A stretch of DNA of 64,000 bases from Salvator merianae (GCA_003586115.2 QVOM02000116.1:30729062-30793061); one strand, 5' to 3'. Positions 12,485-25,084 are shown, counted from the stretch's first letter. Numbers and translations: made by a program. Notes: generated by a model from the sequence alone, not told the origin.

Positions 12485-13395
12485 CAGGAACGCATATGGC
12501 CTCTTCCCAAATGATCAGATTGATCATTTAATAACAGAGGCAGATAGTGCCTTTCTCAATTTGCATCTATGTGTGATTTATGCATGTGCTGCAAAAAATC
12601 CAGCAGTGCTTAAATGTGGCTCTTAAGCATACAACAAAGGGTGAATGAGACTCTCTGGCCTAAAAAGAATAGATAGCCTATTGCACAAAGACCCAACACA
12701 GACTGAGAGGAAGCAAAAGAAGAAACAGGGAACAGAAAATAAAGTAAATGTTCACATCCTGAAAGTTCAGAGGCAGAAACTGCTATTTACGTAGCAGAAA
12801 GTAACTCACATTGGATTGACTCATTCATATAAGGTATTTCCTGCTGCCCAGTACCAGGTACTGGTATGCATTGAATCATAGTGGAAATTTAATTCTTAGT
12901 TTGTTGTTAATGATTATTTCTTTAGTAGTTAAGCTACTTTTAAAGATTATGGGTTTTTTTAAGGAAAAAAACCCTTCACTGTTCTTTTACTCCAGAATGG
13001 TTATACTCTGTTCCTTCATAAAAGGAAAAAGCAGACACTACCAATAACTTAAAACCCGGTTCCTTCTGTGCTCTAGTGCAACTGTACCAAAGTGCCTAAG
13101 ACTGCCAGTTCTGTAGCAATCGCTACTTTAAAGATGGGGGTAGCTATGGCATCCTTTTAAAACTGATGGCAAAAAGGACTTAATCCAGAATACATTATTT
13201 CTGAGCACTGCTAAAGTAATACAGAAAGAAAAAAATGACCATCCTAACATCTGAGAGTCAGTGTGGCTTTTCCAATAATTTATTCTACAGATGGGAGATG
13301 AAATGTTCCAGCATAGGCATGTCATTCAGTTCAGTTTGCTCTGCCCCTTTCCCCCTCTCTGCAAACTTTTTTTTATTATTAATTACATTTTAAAG

Positions 13396-13527
13396 TAAGC
13401 AGTTGTAAAGTTGTGGAGCACAAATTTGTGCTCTGCAGCTAGGAGCGATTACACTGCTCCCGGCTGCTCAGGCCCCTGCAAAGTGCAGACACTTACTAGC
13501 AGAAAGTGCAGACAGGCCCATAAAGAC
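13396..13527. mobile_element. 3' fragment of a 3487-family MITE
   Basis: TTGTGGAGCACAAATTTGTGCTC, then CTGCAAAGTGCAGACACTTACTAGCAGAAAGTGCAGACAGGCCCA, corresponds to the right third of the copies at 10893 and 3487. Confidence 0.5.
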
Positions 13528-13964
13528 AAGAAAATGCCCAAACACAACAAACCTTCTTGGAACTCCTGTCTCCTGAAAACCTGAAAGAAAAGGGAACTGG
13601 ATTATGAAACAGAACAGAATAGATGTAACTACTCAGAGAAACACTTCAGTTGTGTAGCTATAAAAGCACCAACAGACAAAATAATAATCCTGTCTATTAC
13701 TAGGGGATTCCAGGGAGGGCTAATATCAGTGAAGCATTCAAGGGCATGCCCAATATCAATAACTGACAGATCACTGTCTGCTGCCTTATATGATTGCACT
13801 CTAAGTATATCTAGCCAGAATAGCTAAAGTGGCCACACCAGACCAAAATGAATGTGAAATGTAGCCATTTGATTGAGCCTTACAACTACAGTACTAAGAC
13901 ATGTTCCATGAGTGCCCAAATGATAATTGGGCGAGCAAAGGGACAACCTGCTGCATAAAGAAAA

Positions 13965-14290
13965 AACTTGAAGTGGAAGGGCAGAAATTCAAATAATGGC
14001 TGCTTCCACATGGCATTGGAAGAAGGCTTCTTCTGGACCAGAGTGCTTGCTTTGACCTCAAAGCCAAGTGGCTTCAAAGTTTCCTACTGGCCAATTAAAG
14101 GATACAGAAGAAATGCTTCCAGAAGTGCATCATTTTCACTGTGCCTGCATGGGGCTGCTGGCCCGTGCCAGGAGTCCGGAGGGACATAGCATTCAAATTG
14201 CCAAGCAGTCTACATCTGCATGCTCATGGTGGTGGACTGGGCTACCGTGTGAAAATAGTCTGAAAATAGTGCCATAGCCCACACCAAGGG
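13965..14290. mobile_element. Interspersed repeat shared with 21695-21905
   Basis: GTGCCTGCATGGGGCTGCTGGCCC, CAGTCTACATCTGCATGCTC and GCCATAGCCCACACCAAGGGGAGAGC occur in the same order at 21700-21850. It is a dispersed repeat, probably a MITE. The 60-73 codon frames here are spurious. Confidence 0.5.
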
Positions 14291-15526
14291 GAGAGCAACT
14301 GAAAGTACTGCCTAGAAGCAGTGCTAGAACTGCTTCACTTCTGGGCTCCTGACTAAAGCAGCCCAGTCAGCAACTTCAGAATTTGGGAACTTTTTGTTCC
14401 CAGCCTTTGAAGTTGGGCTGGGCCACCACAATATGAGTGGTTCTTGGCCTGCACTGTTGGCCACCCCTATGATCTTGGGTCAGTTTGCTCAATCTGGCCC
14501 AAGATCAGACTTCCACAGTGCAAGATAACACATACTGTAAAAATCCTTCCTTTCTGTCCAGCCCGAAATAGAAAATGGAGCAGGTGAGTCACTCCAGATG
14601 TTGCCATCCTTCCTCATGGCAGCAGCTGGAATGAATGAGGGTGGTAAGTACTTTCAGAATGGATTTTCCCACTCCTTAAAAAGGCCAATTCTGAGGGCAC
14701 TTTCTGTCCTCTGGAGGTGGCTGTGGCTTAATGGGTGGATCAGTTTGTCATGTAGACGCTGCCTTCCTCAGGGGCTGCTGGAGTGGGCCAACAGCCTAGT
14801 ATAGATACAGCCTTTGGTGTTTCACCCAACAAGCATAGCCTCTCTACAGTGCCCAGTAGGAAAAGGCAGACACTGCAGAAGTTGTGAGGAAACTCACCTG
14901 CTCTCCACCACACAGCCATTATTTCCAGTTTTGTGAGTGGGGCTGCCTCACTCTTGCATGTGATGTCCTTACAAGCATCTGCAGAAATAAGATTGGACAG
15001 TAGAGAACAGCTGGATTCCTGCACAGTTTCTGTGGTACTCATTTGTTTCCCCTTTGTAGCTACACGCTGTAGAGAGGCCAGGCTTGTTGGGTAAAGGGGA
15101 AAAAAAGTAGAGGGCAACAAACTTCTGTTACTGATTCTGAATGAGAGAGTAGTTGCAATATTTATCTCCTGCACTCAGATATTTGTCTCAATGTGTGGAA
15201 TGAGGTGGGAATGGTGGAACTTAAAATAGAAGTGTTTCCCAATGCTAAAACAAGTAACATCATATGAAATTGAATATAAGCAAAAAAAGGAGAAAAATGC
15301 TAGGAGCTATGAATGATGTGCCGTGGTTCCAAACATAATGAAATCCCCAGCAAGGCTTGGATGAGAAAAAGGGGTGCTATAGCACTTACATTAGCAACCA
15401 TTGCATGGCCCAAGCTCCGATTTGCAAAGCAAAGGATAAAAGTGGAAACACTGCCAATCTGTTTGTGGATGTTTATTACACCATTTTACACTGGAAGAGA
15501 CCCAGCAGTGCTGTGGCCATCCACAG

Positions 15527-15670
15527 TGGGCCTTTCTGCACTTTCTACCTTAGAATGGGATAATTATAGTCCAGCTGCTCCTGGTATAGCTGTGGAGTGC
15601 TTCACAGCTGTACTAGGAGCAGCTGGGCTATAATTATCCCATTCTAAGGTAGAAAGTGCAGAAAGGCCCA
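15527..15670. repeat. 144-bp near-perfect palindrome
   Basis: Left arm TGGGCCTTTCTGCACTTTCT... and right arm ...AGAAAGTGCAGAAAGGCCCA pair from 15527/15670 inward almost to the centre near 15598, with only a few mismatches. Reading frames on both strands therefore share the peptide LSALSTLEWDNYSPAAP. Confidence 0.9.
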
Positions 15671-15915
15671 GTGTGAGGGCTGGAACAGCCCAGAGCTGGG
15701 CTTTCACCACTCTCAGTGCAGATGCTGGCCCAACCACCATGACAGTGACTGCACAGCTGCAGTTACAACATGGCCATAGCATTGACACCCATTGATAGCG
15801 ATTTAACTGTCCACAGCTAGTAGTGTTCAGGAGCATCTGCAGACACTCCTGGATGCTGTGGCATCCACAGAGTGCAGGCACATTTTGCTAATGACCATGC
15901 AGACACTCACAATCA
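15527..15915. mobile_element. MITE of the 3487 family with an inverted terminal duplication
   Basis: The first 144 bp form a near-perfect palindrome (listed separately). The rest (GCACAGCTGCAGTTACAACA, TCAGGAGCATCTGCAGACAC, CCACAGAGTGCAGGCACATT) parallels the body and right side of the copy at 10893. Confidence 0.5.
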
Positions 15916-15932
15916 ACTATCTTGGCAAGTGG

Positions 15933-16434
15933 AATATTCCAGGTCACTCGCTGGAATGGAGCATTTGCACTTGCAAACACTCCAGCTGACTCAAAACTCA
16001 CCAAAGCCTGCCTGAAGCTCATCTGAAGCCTACCAGCTATGGTCAAGAAAACTATAGTCTAAAAGCTGACTAGGGCCAACCAGTGAGTATCGGGACAGAT
16101 GCATTCACACCATTTTCAGGTTTGGAATGGTGAAGAGGCATACAATGCACAGGCGCAGCTGCACAGTCAGACAGTTCAAACCCAGTCCTCATTAGGTTTG
16201 AACTTTGGGGTTCAGAACCTGGCAACCCTTCCGGACAAATCTGCAGACATGGCTCCTCTGGTTCTGAACCCAGCTACCTAACTAGTGCACTCCCATTCAC
16301 ACTTCTTCCCCAGCTGGTCAGCTCGTGGAGTGTTCCAGTGCTGACAGTGCCAATACGCCTTGCCATACTTGATCCTGACCAGCCAGAACCCTGCTAGTTA
16401 GAACGTTATACTGTAGTAAGTGTGAAAATGCCCC
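15933..16434. mobile_element. Diverged MITE of the 29265 family
   Basis: CAGGTCACTCGCTGGAATGG, ACTTGCAAACACTCCAGCTGAC and TACCAGCTATGGTCAAG match the 29265 copy in order. The right end GTAGTAAGTGTGAAAATGCCCC is a decayed GTAAGTGCGAACAGGCCC terminus. Confidence 0.55.
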
Positions 16435-16994
16435 AAGTATGAACAGGCCTACTGCAATGAGGCAGCAAAAGGAATAGGATCATTACATTATGACTAGCTT
16501 TGCTGGCCCTGTGTAGTCTCCATTGGTACTCCAAGTAGATGAAACTGACCCAAACAGAACTTTAGATTTGTTTGAAGTCAGAAAGGCAAGCCCTGGCACT
16601 AATCTTTTATACATATTTCTAAATACATATGAATTGTATAATTAATTAAAATACAGTCCTGTTCAGAGCTAACTAGGAATAATTCTCACCAGTCTAAATG
16701 GGACTTGTGTCTGAATCTAATTGCTTTGGATTATCCCATGGATTATCCCTGTCCTGGGTAGAAATAAATCACTTTTTTTCCAATGCAGAAAAAAAGTGTT
16801 TTTGCTAAACTCCAGTATTGATAGCACAGAGCCAGAAGTGGCTCATAGTACAGAGTACAAAGCATATCATTCCTTCCCCTCACTTCTAGGATAAAAACAG
16901 ATGTTCTTATCTCCTTTTTACTCACATTCTCATTCCAGTGTCAGTCTTCCCAAGGACATCTAACCCTAGGAACCTTCACACTACCAGCCTTCCG

Positions 16995-17006
16995 CCCCCC
17001 CCCCCC
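16995..17006. repeat. Poly(C) tract
   Basis: Twelve C in a row. Confidence 0.9.
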
Positions 17007-18349
17007 GCTTTCCAGCCAACCTGGTGCCTCATCCAGCAGTCTACAATATATGTTAACCCTTCTAATATGTGTTAGCACCTCTAAAAATAATAACAGGAAT
17101 ATACAGTCCTGACACCCCCAATGCAAATAGTCTAAGGTCCACACCTAGCTGCTTTTTCATTACATATTAGAAAAGGTAGTTTAGCTGGAAGAGCACATAA
17201 TGGATATTACAGAGTCACTATTCTATATGTATTCATCCAGGTAGGAGATGTTAAAAGACTGGACTATGTCCTAACATATGCATATGTCATGAGCAATTTC
17301 CTGAATCCTTCAACATACTCATTGAAAAACCATTCACAACAAGCATAACTGTTCTGAAGTTGAGGACTGATAACAGTACAATCTCAAAATAATAGCCTAG
17401 CTTCCATTTCTTATTTGAGGATGAGCTTTGCTTTTCTCAGCAAATATATTTTGATTATAGCTGCAGCAATTATTCCACTGTGTATACCACAGAGGAGTAA
17501 GGATTAACATCTTTTAAAACTTGAACATTTAATCCAAGCAGTATTATAATTAAAAATAAATGGATAAGAAAGAGTTAAATGTTTATTTTATGCTTATGAA
17601 TAGCATGTCTGCATTTCAAAGACCAATTTGGAATGCAATGTTTGCAATATATGAAACACAACAGAGCAGTATTTTCATGGAAGTATAATGGAATATTGGG
17701 AGAATAAGACCATTTTTTAACAAATGTAAAACATAAAAGCAAAATTGTAAGAATTCTGGTATATGTATAACCACATGTATGAACTTCTCCTCTAGATAAA
17801 TATCTGCTTATTTGTAAACTTGACTGTATTGTTATCTGCAAAATGCACATTCTATGTAAATTGTTGTACTCAAATTTTAAAAAATGAAAAAATAAGACTA
17901 TTTTTCTCATGCCAGGGACAATGGTGATATTTTATGATATGTCTTCCATAGAAACCAAGATGTATGGAAGATGAGACCCTTATTCATCAGAAATGAACCC
18001 CACAGAAGAAAGCCTGGTGTTCCTTCAAAAACCCTAAATGAATGTGTTTTTAAAAAACTCAGTAAAAACTAGCGTGAAGAAGGGAGGTTTCTAGTATGTT
18101 TGTTGGTCCAGTATACAGCCAGTGCAGAACTGCCCTTTATTACACAGCAAATGTATCTTTTCTGGGCCTCCAGGAAGCCAGTCTACATGGCTCTCTCCAC
18201 TCAAGCATCTGGAGAGAAATGTTAGCATTTTCAAACATCAGTGCCCAAGGAGCAACTCTTAGATTGCTCCTCTCTCCTTGATGTAGCATAGAAGGTCTTT
18301 CCACAGTCAAAATATGCTGTAGTGATTTGAATTATGCACAATAACTGTG

Positions 18350-18800
18350 TACGAGGACTGTGTTGGATTGGATCACAACCCATTTGATCCAGCATCCTGT
18401 CTCACACAGTGGCCCACCAACTGCTTCTCGGCATTCTTAAACAGAAGCCAAAGTCAAAACCTTCACCTGCTCTTGATTCTCTGCAAATGGCCTTTAAACC
18501 CATCCTGCCTGTCTCTCCAATCTGGAGGCAATATGCACCTGACCTGCATGAATTTGTCTAACCCTTTCTTAAAGCTACCCAGGCTGGTTACTGTTGACAC
18601 CCTTTTGTTAGTAAATTCCATAGACTGACTCCTCTCTGGGTGAAAACATACTTCCCCTTGCTGGTCCTAACTCTCCTGCCCATCAGCTTCATAGAGTACC
18701 CCCTGGTTCTAGTGTTGTGCAATAGAGAAAAGATTCTTTTATCTATGCATCTTTTCCACACCATGCATGATTTTATATGCATCAATGAGGGCATCTCTTA
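18350..18800 (-). mobile_element. CR1 LINE 3' end
   Basis: The plus strand reads CAGCATCCTGTCTCACACAGTGGCCCACCAACTG... through CATGAATTTGTCTAACCCTTTCTTAAAGC, ...TAGAGTACCCCCTGGTTCTA and ...TTCCACACCATGCATGATTTTATA. Reverse-complemented, this is the standard amniote CR1 3' region (the same order as in chicken CR1: 'tataaaatcatgcatgg', 'ctagaaccaggggg', '...acaaattcatg', '...cactgtgtgagacagg'). Confidence 0.75.
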
Positions 18801-18920
18801 AATGCTGTCTTCAATCACCAATCAAGAAGGGGGCAAGATTCTTCAAAGCTTGCAGGGCAAGAAAAAACTGTTTTGAAGTCCACATGCCCAAATTTCCATG
18901 GTCCTTTCTTTCCTGTGCAG

Positions 18921-19007
18921 TAGGGATGTGCACAACCTACTCAAAATGTACTTCCACTAACTACTGGAAAGCTCCACAACATTTTGAATATGCTTTATAC
19001 ATCCCTA
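18921..19007. mobile_element. 87-bp miniature hAT-like element
   Basis: The ends are TAGGGATGTGCA and CATCCCTA, the same termini as the 1,170-bp element. The flanking 8-mers are CTGTGCAG (18913-18920) and CTATACAG (19008-19015), matching at 6 of 8 positions, consistent with an aged target duplication. The interior is only about 65 bp. Confidence 0.65.
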
Positions 19008-19079
19008 CTATACAGCACAAATCTTTTTCACTTCCTTTCCCTGCATGGTATTTTTGTTTTATTTTGCATTTCATCTGGA

Positions 19080-19240
19080 GTTTTTGTTGCTGCTGTTTGC
19101 TTTTGGAGGGATGAATATTTTAAACTGTTTTTAACTGATGTATTTTTTAATTTTTATCATTTTCTTTGCTATTCTACTTTATCTCCCACCCTGAAACTCC
19201 TGGGTGAAGGCAAGATAGACATGTAATAAATAAATGAGAA
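19080..19240 (+). mobile_element. LINE 3' end (L2-like)
   Basis: A T-rich stretch is followed by a decayed 'gtaccgcc ... ggtgggcagtatataaata' type ending (19170-19235) and ATAAATAAATGA. The family was assigned by resemblance only. Confidence 0.4.
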
Positions 19241-19689
19241 AATAACATAAGATAGGACATTTCCCATTGTGGCACCTATTTGTCCCTTCCCTAACCAATA
19301 TGGATTAATGCTTTAAATGTTACTGTCTAGCTCTAGTTGTCTTATACATATCCTTTCTCTCACCCATTTTGAAAGAGCTAAGCTGATATGACCAATTATA
19401 AATTAGCTGGCAATCTGTCTTCTTCATTGTTGTATTATAAAATTGTTTATTTCTGTATAATATGATTGTTTTAATGTTATTAAATGGTTTAGATTGTGAT
19501 CCTCTGTGTTCATGAACTGATTAATAATCAGCAAGAAAGCAAAACAACAATAATGAACTAAATACATCTGATGTTACTGGATAAACAGGTTTTCCCTATA
19601 ATGTTATAAAATATTCCTAAAACAATTCTCAAACATGATAACGATCTGAAGCCAGTTAGAACTGTAAAGACCAAGGTTGCCTCCTAATG

Positions 19690-20105
19690 CAATATATATT
19701 CCAGGATCATCTCAGCACTATACTGGGAATGTCAAACATACCCCAGGCATTCCCATACAGTGCCAGTTGCAACACATGGGAAATCAAGCAATGACCTCAA
19801 GTTTCCCATAATAACTCTGCTCACCATCATGTCTGGTGAGCTATCAGCCCAACTTCTTGTCTGGTGAGCTATCAGCCCAACTGGGGCTACTGGAAGCCAG
19901 CCAAAGCACACAAAAAATAACAAAGGAATGTGGGCAAGCACTTGGCTGCCTTCTGGCAACCCCAGTGCTGTGAAGGTAAGTGGGCGGTTGCTCCTCACAT
20001 CTGGTAACATATATCAAAAGGCAATCACAGGTACTTGTTTAGATCCCACATTGCTTCTTGCCATCTGGAGGCCAAAAGGAACTGCCAGACACTGTAAAAG
20101 TGTTG
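19690..20105. mobile_element. MITE-like repeat, loosely related to 22918
   Basis: CAGGATCATCTCAGCACTATACTGGGAATGTC and the right-hand CTTGCCATCTGGAGGCCAAAAGGAACTGCCAG echo the 1922/22918 repeats. It contains a 29-bp-period duplication of GTCTGGTGAGCTATCAGCCC (19831 and 19860). Confidence 0.35.
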
Positions 20106-20499
20106 ACAACATGTCAGCATCATGGCTAGACAAGGCTGTTGCAGTCTTTTGACTGCTTAATTCATAGTGAAGATGGTGCACTGCCTCTTGCTGTGGTCTA
20201 CCCCAGCTCTGAAAGGACTCATCAGGTGTCTAGCAAGGGTTCTGCCATATTACTTGGACAGAAGGTTCATAGGGAGCACACCGCATTCCAGTCCACTTTC
20301 TTTTATTCTTGGGTCTGTTGTTTTGTTTTTTGTGCTTGGCAAGCTATTTTAAGTTATTAGAGAAGCAATGGTGCATGAACCCCAACAGTAAGGCAGATCA
20401 CTGATGACAGAACCTGCATGAATCTGGTGGGCACTGCTGGCTTTCCAGAAAGAACCAGCATGACCCTTAGTCTGGAAGCAGCCCAAGGCAGCATTCCCC

Positions 20500-20700
20500 T
20501 ATGATTTTTTTTAAAAAGCAGCTTAAATGTGACTTAGAGGAGGTAACATGTGGATGCTAGTGTTGCATTCCCACCTCTAATCCACACTGAAGGCGAAAAA
20601 ATGCACTTCCAAAGTGCATTTCCTGGCCTTTAATGTGGGATTATAGGCACTAATGTGTGAATGCTATCAACTCTAAGCCACTTTTGATCCACTTTTTTTT
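20500..20700. mobile_element. MITE-like repeat with an internal hairpin
   Basis: CCACCTCTAATCCACACTGAAGGC ... GCACTTCCAAAGTGC ... GGCCTTTAATGTGGGATTATAGGC forms an inverted repeat. The same arrangement occurs at 21360-21440 and in part at 6610-6700. Confidence 0.45.
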
Positions 20701-20864
20701 ATTAATGCATGTCGATAAAGTTTGCGAAAGTTCATTTTTGCAGGGTGTGCAATATCCTGCGCCATGCTGGGTAATATCAAACGATCTGGCCCAGGCTAAG
20801 TCCATACCAGCTCCAGAGGGTGGGAACAAAAGTTCTTAGCCTCTATAATTGCCAGCCAGGGCTC

Positions 20865-21190
20865 TTTTAGACAGGTGCCCAGAAAAATGGCACAAGGCTT
20901 CTTGACCATGGTAGACCAAACTGCCCACTCATGTGCCATCTGCATGCGGGCAGCTGGTTCAGTATACTAGCCTGGAATGCTCCATGGACCACTGACACCT
21001 GGTTCATGGTTGGAATATGCTGCAGTGCCAATTTTGTGCCATAACCCAGTCCAACACCTTGTCCCATGTGAAGGCAGTGTTCTTCCAGGAAGCTCTCGGT
21101 AGGTGGGTCTGCAATACAGATGAGGTATTTCAGTGGATTTGCTGGACCAGTCTATCAGCCGACTGCAGAAAGGCCCAGGCTCCAGTACCA
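20865..21190. mobile_element. Probable MITE-like repeat
   Basis: GCCATAACCCAGTCCAACACC and the terminal GCAGAAAGGCCCAGG suggest kinship with the 13965/21695 repeats in inverse orientation. Weakly supported. Confidence 0.3.
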
Positions 21191-21319
21191 TGCTAGAGAT
21201 CCATTTTAAGGCATTCCAATAAGCAAATCACAATGAATCTCTGTAATACAATGGCATTTTTTAAAAATGAAGTGCATGCACATATTTAATAATATGTTCA
21301 AAGTAAAACCAAAAAAAAG

Positions 21320-21505
21320 CTGTTGCTCAAACATAGCTTAGATGAAGTAACATCAGTATACTAGGCCCTCAGTCCACATTAAAGGCCTGAAAAGTATTTC
21401 CAAAGTACATTTTCTGGCCTTTAATATGGATTAGAGGCGGAAAGAGAGCACTAGCATCCACATGCTACTCCCTGTTTTTGAGCTTTCTTTTTTAATGTGT
21501 GCAGA
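21320..21505. mobile_element. MITE-like repeat related to 20500
   Basis: CAGTCCACATTAAAGGCCTG, AAAGTACATTTTCTGGCCTTTAATATGGATTAGAGGCG parallels the copy at 20500. Confidence 0.45.
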
Positions 21506-21521
21506 TGTAGCCTAAATTGTT

Positions 21522-21555
21522 ACCACCACCACCACCACCACCATCATCATCACTA
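21522..21555. repeat. (ACC)n/(ATC)n microsatellite
   Basis: A run of ACC units followed by ATC units. Confidence 0.95.
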
Positions 21556-21595
21556 CTTGGGGAAAGGATTGGCAAGTATTGCATCCTATTGTATA

Positions 21596-21660
21596 TGTAT
21601 TTATTTATATTTCTATCCCACCTTATATGCAGAGGTCTAAGGGCAGCTTACAATCGTACT
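21596..21660 (-). mobile_element. SINE/LINE 3' tail remnant, minus strand
   Basis: TATTTATATTTCTATCCCACCTTATATGC then GGGCAGCTTACAA is the reverse complement of the common 'ttgtaagctgccc...aaggtgggatagaaatataaata' ending. Confidence 0.4.
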
Positions 21661-21694
21661 CTTTGAGAAACCCTTATAAAAGAAGAACAGAGAT

Positions 21695-21910
21695 TTTAGC
21701 TGTGCCTGCATGGGGCTGCTGACCCACACCAGCAGCTCTGGAGGAATGCAGCATCCACATTGCAGAATAGTCTATATCTGCATGTTCACCATGTTGGACT
21801 GGGCTATGGTGTGGAGACAATGCCATAGCCCACTCCAAGGGGAGACCACTTAAAAACATTCCCCAGTGGTAGAGTGGCCCACTGGTCAGCACTCGCATGC
21901 GGACAACCTT
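21695..21910. mobile_element. Interspersed repeat shared with 13965-14290
   Basis: GTGCCTGCATGGGGCTGCTG, ATAGTCTATATCTGCATGTTC, GCCATAGCCCACTCCAAGGGGAGACC. See 13965. Confidence 0.5.
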
Positions 21911-22917
21911 TATAAAAGAAGAATAGACATTCCATCTTGGATCTGAATTACAAGTTAAGTTTTCTGTACCTGCAGAAATCTGAAGCATTTTTTTTTAATA
22001 GCTGTAACTAAACCTGATTTCATTTTATGATTCGGCTGAAAAGCCTCAGCAACCCAGCAGCACTAGATCAACACAGATGAAAAGAAAGGAAGCAATATGC
22101 TGAGTCATTAGCATCACTGTAAGACCCAAATCAAGTCCAATCCTCTGCTTGTGCAAAGATACTGTAAGTCTGTTTAAGATACTGACTAAGGCATATTTGT
22201 AGCAGGGCAGTATAATATGTCTCCATCACAGATAAAAGAAAAAAGCCGCTGGCAGCTCCAAGCAGCCCTGTGATCAATATGATAAATTCATGACTATAAG
22301 TATTCCTCGCAGAGCTTTGCAAATCCCTGGTAAATGCTGGATTTTTGCATATGGGTCATATTTCATTTAGCAACCGGATACCTTGGAACCTCAAAGAGCA
22401 CTTGTTATTTCATGAAAAACTGGAAGGACAAAATGAAGCTTCTGACATCCACTTCTTGAAGAAAATATTTCCCTCTCTGGACTCTGCAACTTTTAACTTT
22501 TTTTCTTAAAACTCAGCATTTTTCATCAGCTCTCTTCAATCACTGAACACCATCCTTGAAGTTAGCAACCCACCACCAGTCCTCACAGCAAGCAATTTTT
22601 TTTTTTTCTTGCAAGCAGCAAACTAGATGCCCACCAGTTCTAAAAGTCTGTGCCAGGGTGGATTGTAGCTCACGGCTTGTGGAACAAGACTCGATTGAAA
22701 CAGCCCTCACTTCCTATCAATCAGTTCCTGAAATGAGTAATTGTTGTGGTTCCAGTGATAAAATTCAGCAGAGGATCCATTGTTCAGAACCCAGGCTTTT
22801 TCTGCTCAAGATCTCATATTCCACCCCGACATATTTAGTGAAAAGGATCACAATTCATGGATAAGCGAAAAGATCAAGAGTCACTGTACAGTCACACCAG
22901 AGAAAGCTGAATGAGAC

Positions 22918-23340
22918 TAAGGTTGCATCCAGACAGGACCTAAAACTTGGGATTCTCCCAGGGCTATGTTGGATTGCCACATGTATCTACAGCAATCCCA
23001 AGACAGCCCCAAGATAATGGGGTGACATTCCACATTATCACTATTCTGGGAAAACCAACTCCCAACCTGGATGCTTGCTTCTGAAATCCATGCTGATGAA
23101 AATGGCCACCACACACGTGCAGGGCTGAAACTGACCTCAAAATGGCTACTGCACACTTCCGAGTATTGCGTACCATTGAAATACCCAGAATACCACACTG
23201 TGCCATTGCAGGAGCAAGTGCCCAGACAGGTAAAGGACTGTGCTTTCCCTGCAATTTTGCCCTGCCACTTGGCAGGGACAGCAAAAGGTAACTGCGGGAT
23301 CCAAACAAGATTCTGCATTTTCCTCTCACCATTGGGAGTC
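22918..23340. mobile_element. MITE-like repeat, shared with 1922-2440
   Basis: See 1922. It starts AGGTTGCATCCAGACAGGACC and ends GCATTTTCCTCTCACC. Its 109-133 codon frames are repeat-derived. Confidence 0.6.
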
Positions 23341-23814
23341 AGTCTAATTGTTTTATTTGAAGGAAGACCATGTTACCCATCTATGCTGCTCAGAAAATGA
23401 GAGGATATTGTACTATGTATGCTGCTTGGATCAAGACTTATCTGGAATAAGGAGGAAACCAACGAACTGTTTTGCTATGTCTGTGAGAAGGTAGCACAGA
23501 GAGGAAAGCCTGTGAACAAGAGCATAGCTACTGTTGGGCAAGGCTGTGCTTTTCCAGGGGCAGAGAAAACTATGGCAGCAAGCTGGCCAATGTGGATACA
23601 TGGGTTTATATGACTGCTGTGCTTGTGTTAATATTTTATTATACTTTTTGTTTGGTCTCACTCTGTTTTGTATGGGTTGTGTGTCTTATATTACTTTCTT
23701 TGCCAGGGGCTTATTCCACCCTGACTACACTCCTGAAGGCATGAGGAATATTTAGCCTGGTGAATAAACATTTCAGATTGTTATCTATAATCAACTTCAA
23801 ATGCTCTGTTTAAA

Positions 23815-23960
23815 GGACAGTGTAGTGTGGTGGCTAAAATGTCAGACTAGGGCCTGGGAGACCGTGTTTAAATTCTCAGTTGGCCATAAACCTCACTAGC
23901 TAACTTGGACCAGCCACTGCTCTTTATAGCTGTCTCCCCATGACAGTACTTGCTGGAACA
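23815..23960 (+). mobile_element. tRNA-headed SINE
   Basis: GTGTAGTGTGGTGGCTAAAATGTCAGACTAGGGCCTGGGAGACCGTGTTTAAATTCTCAG contains the A- and B-box-like regions of the same family as the minus-strand copy at 9735. Remnants of the 'gggtgaccttgggccagtcac' body follow (CTAACTTGGACCAGCCACTG). Confidence 0.6.
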
Positions 23961-24585
23961 GAGTACTTGCTCCAGTCATTGAGGCAGGGTGTGTGGTGTC
24001 TTCATGCCAGGTGTCTCACCTCATAAACCTCAATCCCAAAGAATGAAAGTTCCCTGCTTTTGAAGTTGCAGCACAGCATTATTTTCATACATGCAGGAAA
24101 TGGCCTTAGAAGTCAGCCATTGTCTGCACATCCCAAAAGAGGCCTGTGTAGAGTGTATCGCAGATAGTTCACTCATGCTAGTCACATCCATGTTCATATC
24201 AGTGGCACAAGCACTTTGGTGGCCAGAGCCCTCAGAGTCATTCTTCCTTCAAAGCATGTGCTAGCCTTCAGAGTGGACCTGCATGCTGGCATGTGGACAC
24301 CAGAGCTCTTGGGCCCTCAGGGGGTGCCCTGTTTGCCTGATGTAAATGAAGCCTTAGTTTAACTTTCCTCACAGAGTTGATGCAAAAATGCACTGGGGAG
24401 GAGAAGCATACTTTCTGCAAAAAATGAATTCCTGAAAATAGGACCATAAGTAGATAGACAGAAGATGGATTACGCCTTTAGTTTGCTCTCCACTGAGGGA
24501 ACAGATTTGGGAGTACGGTGTTTTATTGTTTTTATTTCTCCATCACTTATTATATAGTTTTAAAATTGATTTTAATTTTATAGAT

Positions 24586-24635
<50 letters not shown>

Positions 24636-24643
24636 CAGACAGA
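24586..24643. repeat. (GATA)n microsatellite
   Basis: About 13 GATA units grade into GACA at the right end. Confidence 0.97.
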
Positions 24644-25084
24644 TTTGCTTTCTACTCATCTGGTAAGAACTACACCAAACGATGAAACTAATGAGAAAGA
24701 GTATTTTAATTAAATCAGAGGAAGACATTGCTGATGGTATGAGCTGCTCAATACTGAAACAGATTAATTCGTAAGATGTTACATATTCCTTTGTTAGGGG
24801 TTTTTAAGCAGAGGCCAAACGAGCATCAACACCCAGATATTTCACGTCAATGGATTTTCTGTATCAGCAGGAGATGGAATGAGATGATCTTTTAAATCTA
24901 TAATGCTAACCATAATGAGACAAATATTGCCTGCTGTATCTCTGCATAACTCATGTGCCTACTACCTATCAGCTTCTTCTGGGGAGCCAGATGATGCTAC
25001 TTTTCTTTTACATAATGTGCAACTGGACTAATGTATTAAGAGATTCAGCAGACTCCAGGGGCCTTTTGGCATTTGCTTGTTAAG

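Noticed and set aside
14740..15174. 144-codon minus-strand frame
   Set aside because: No domain or codon-like pattern; taken as chance in unremarkable intron sequence.
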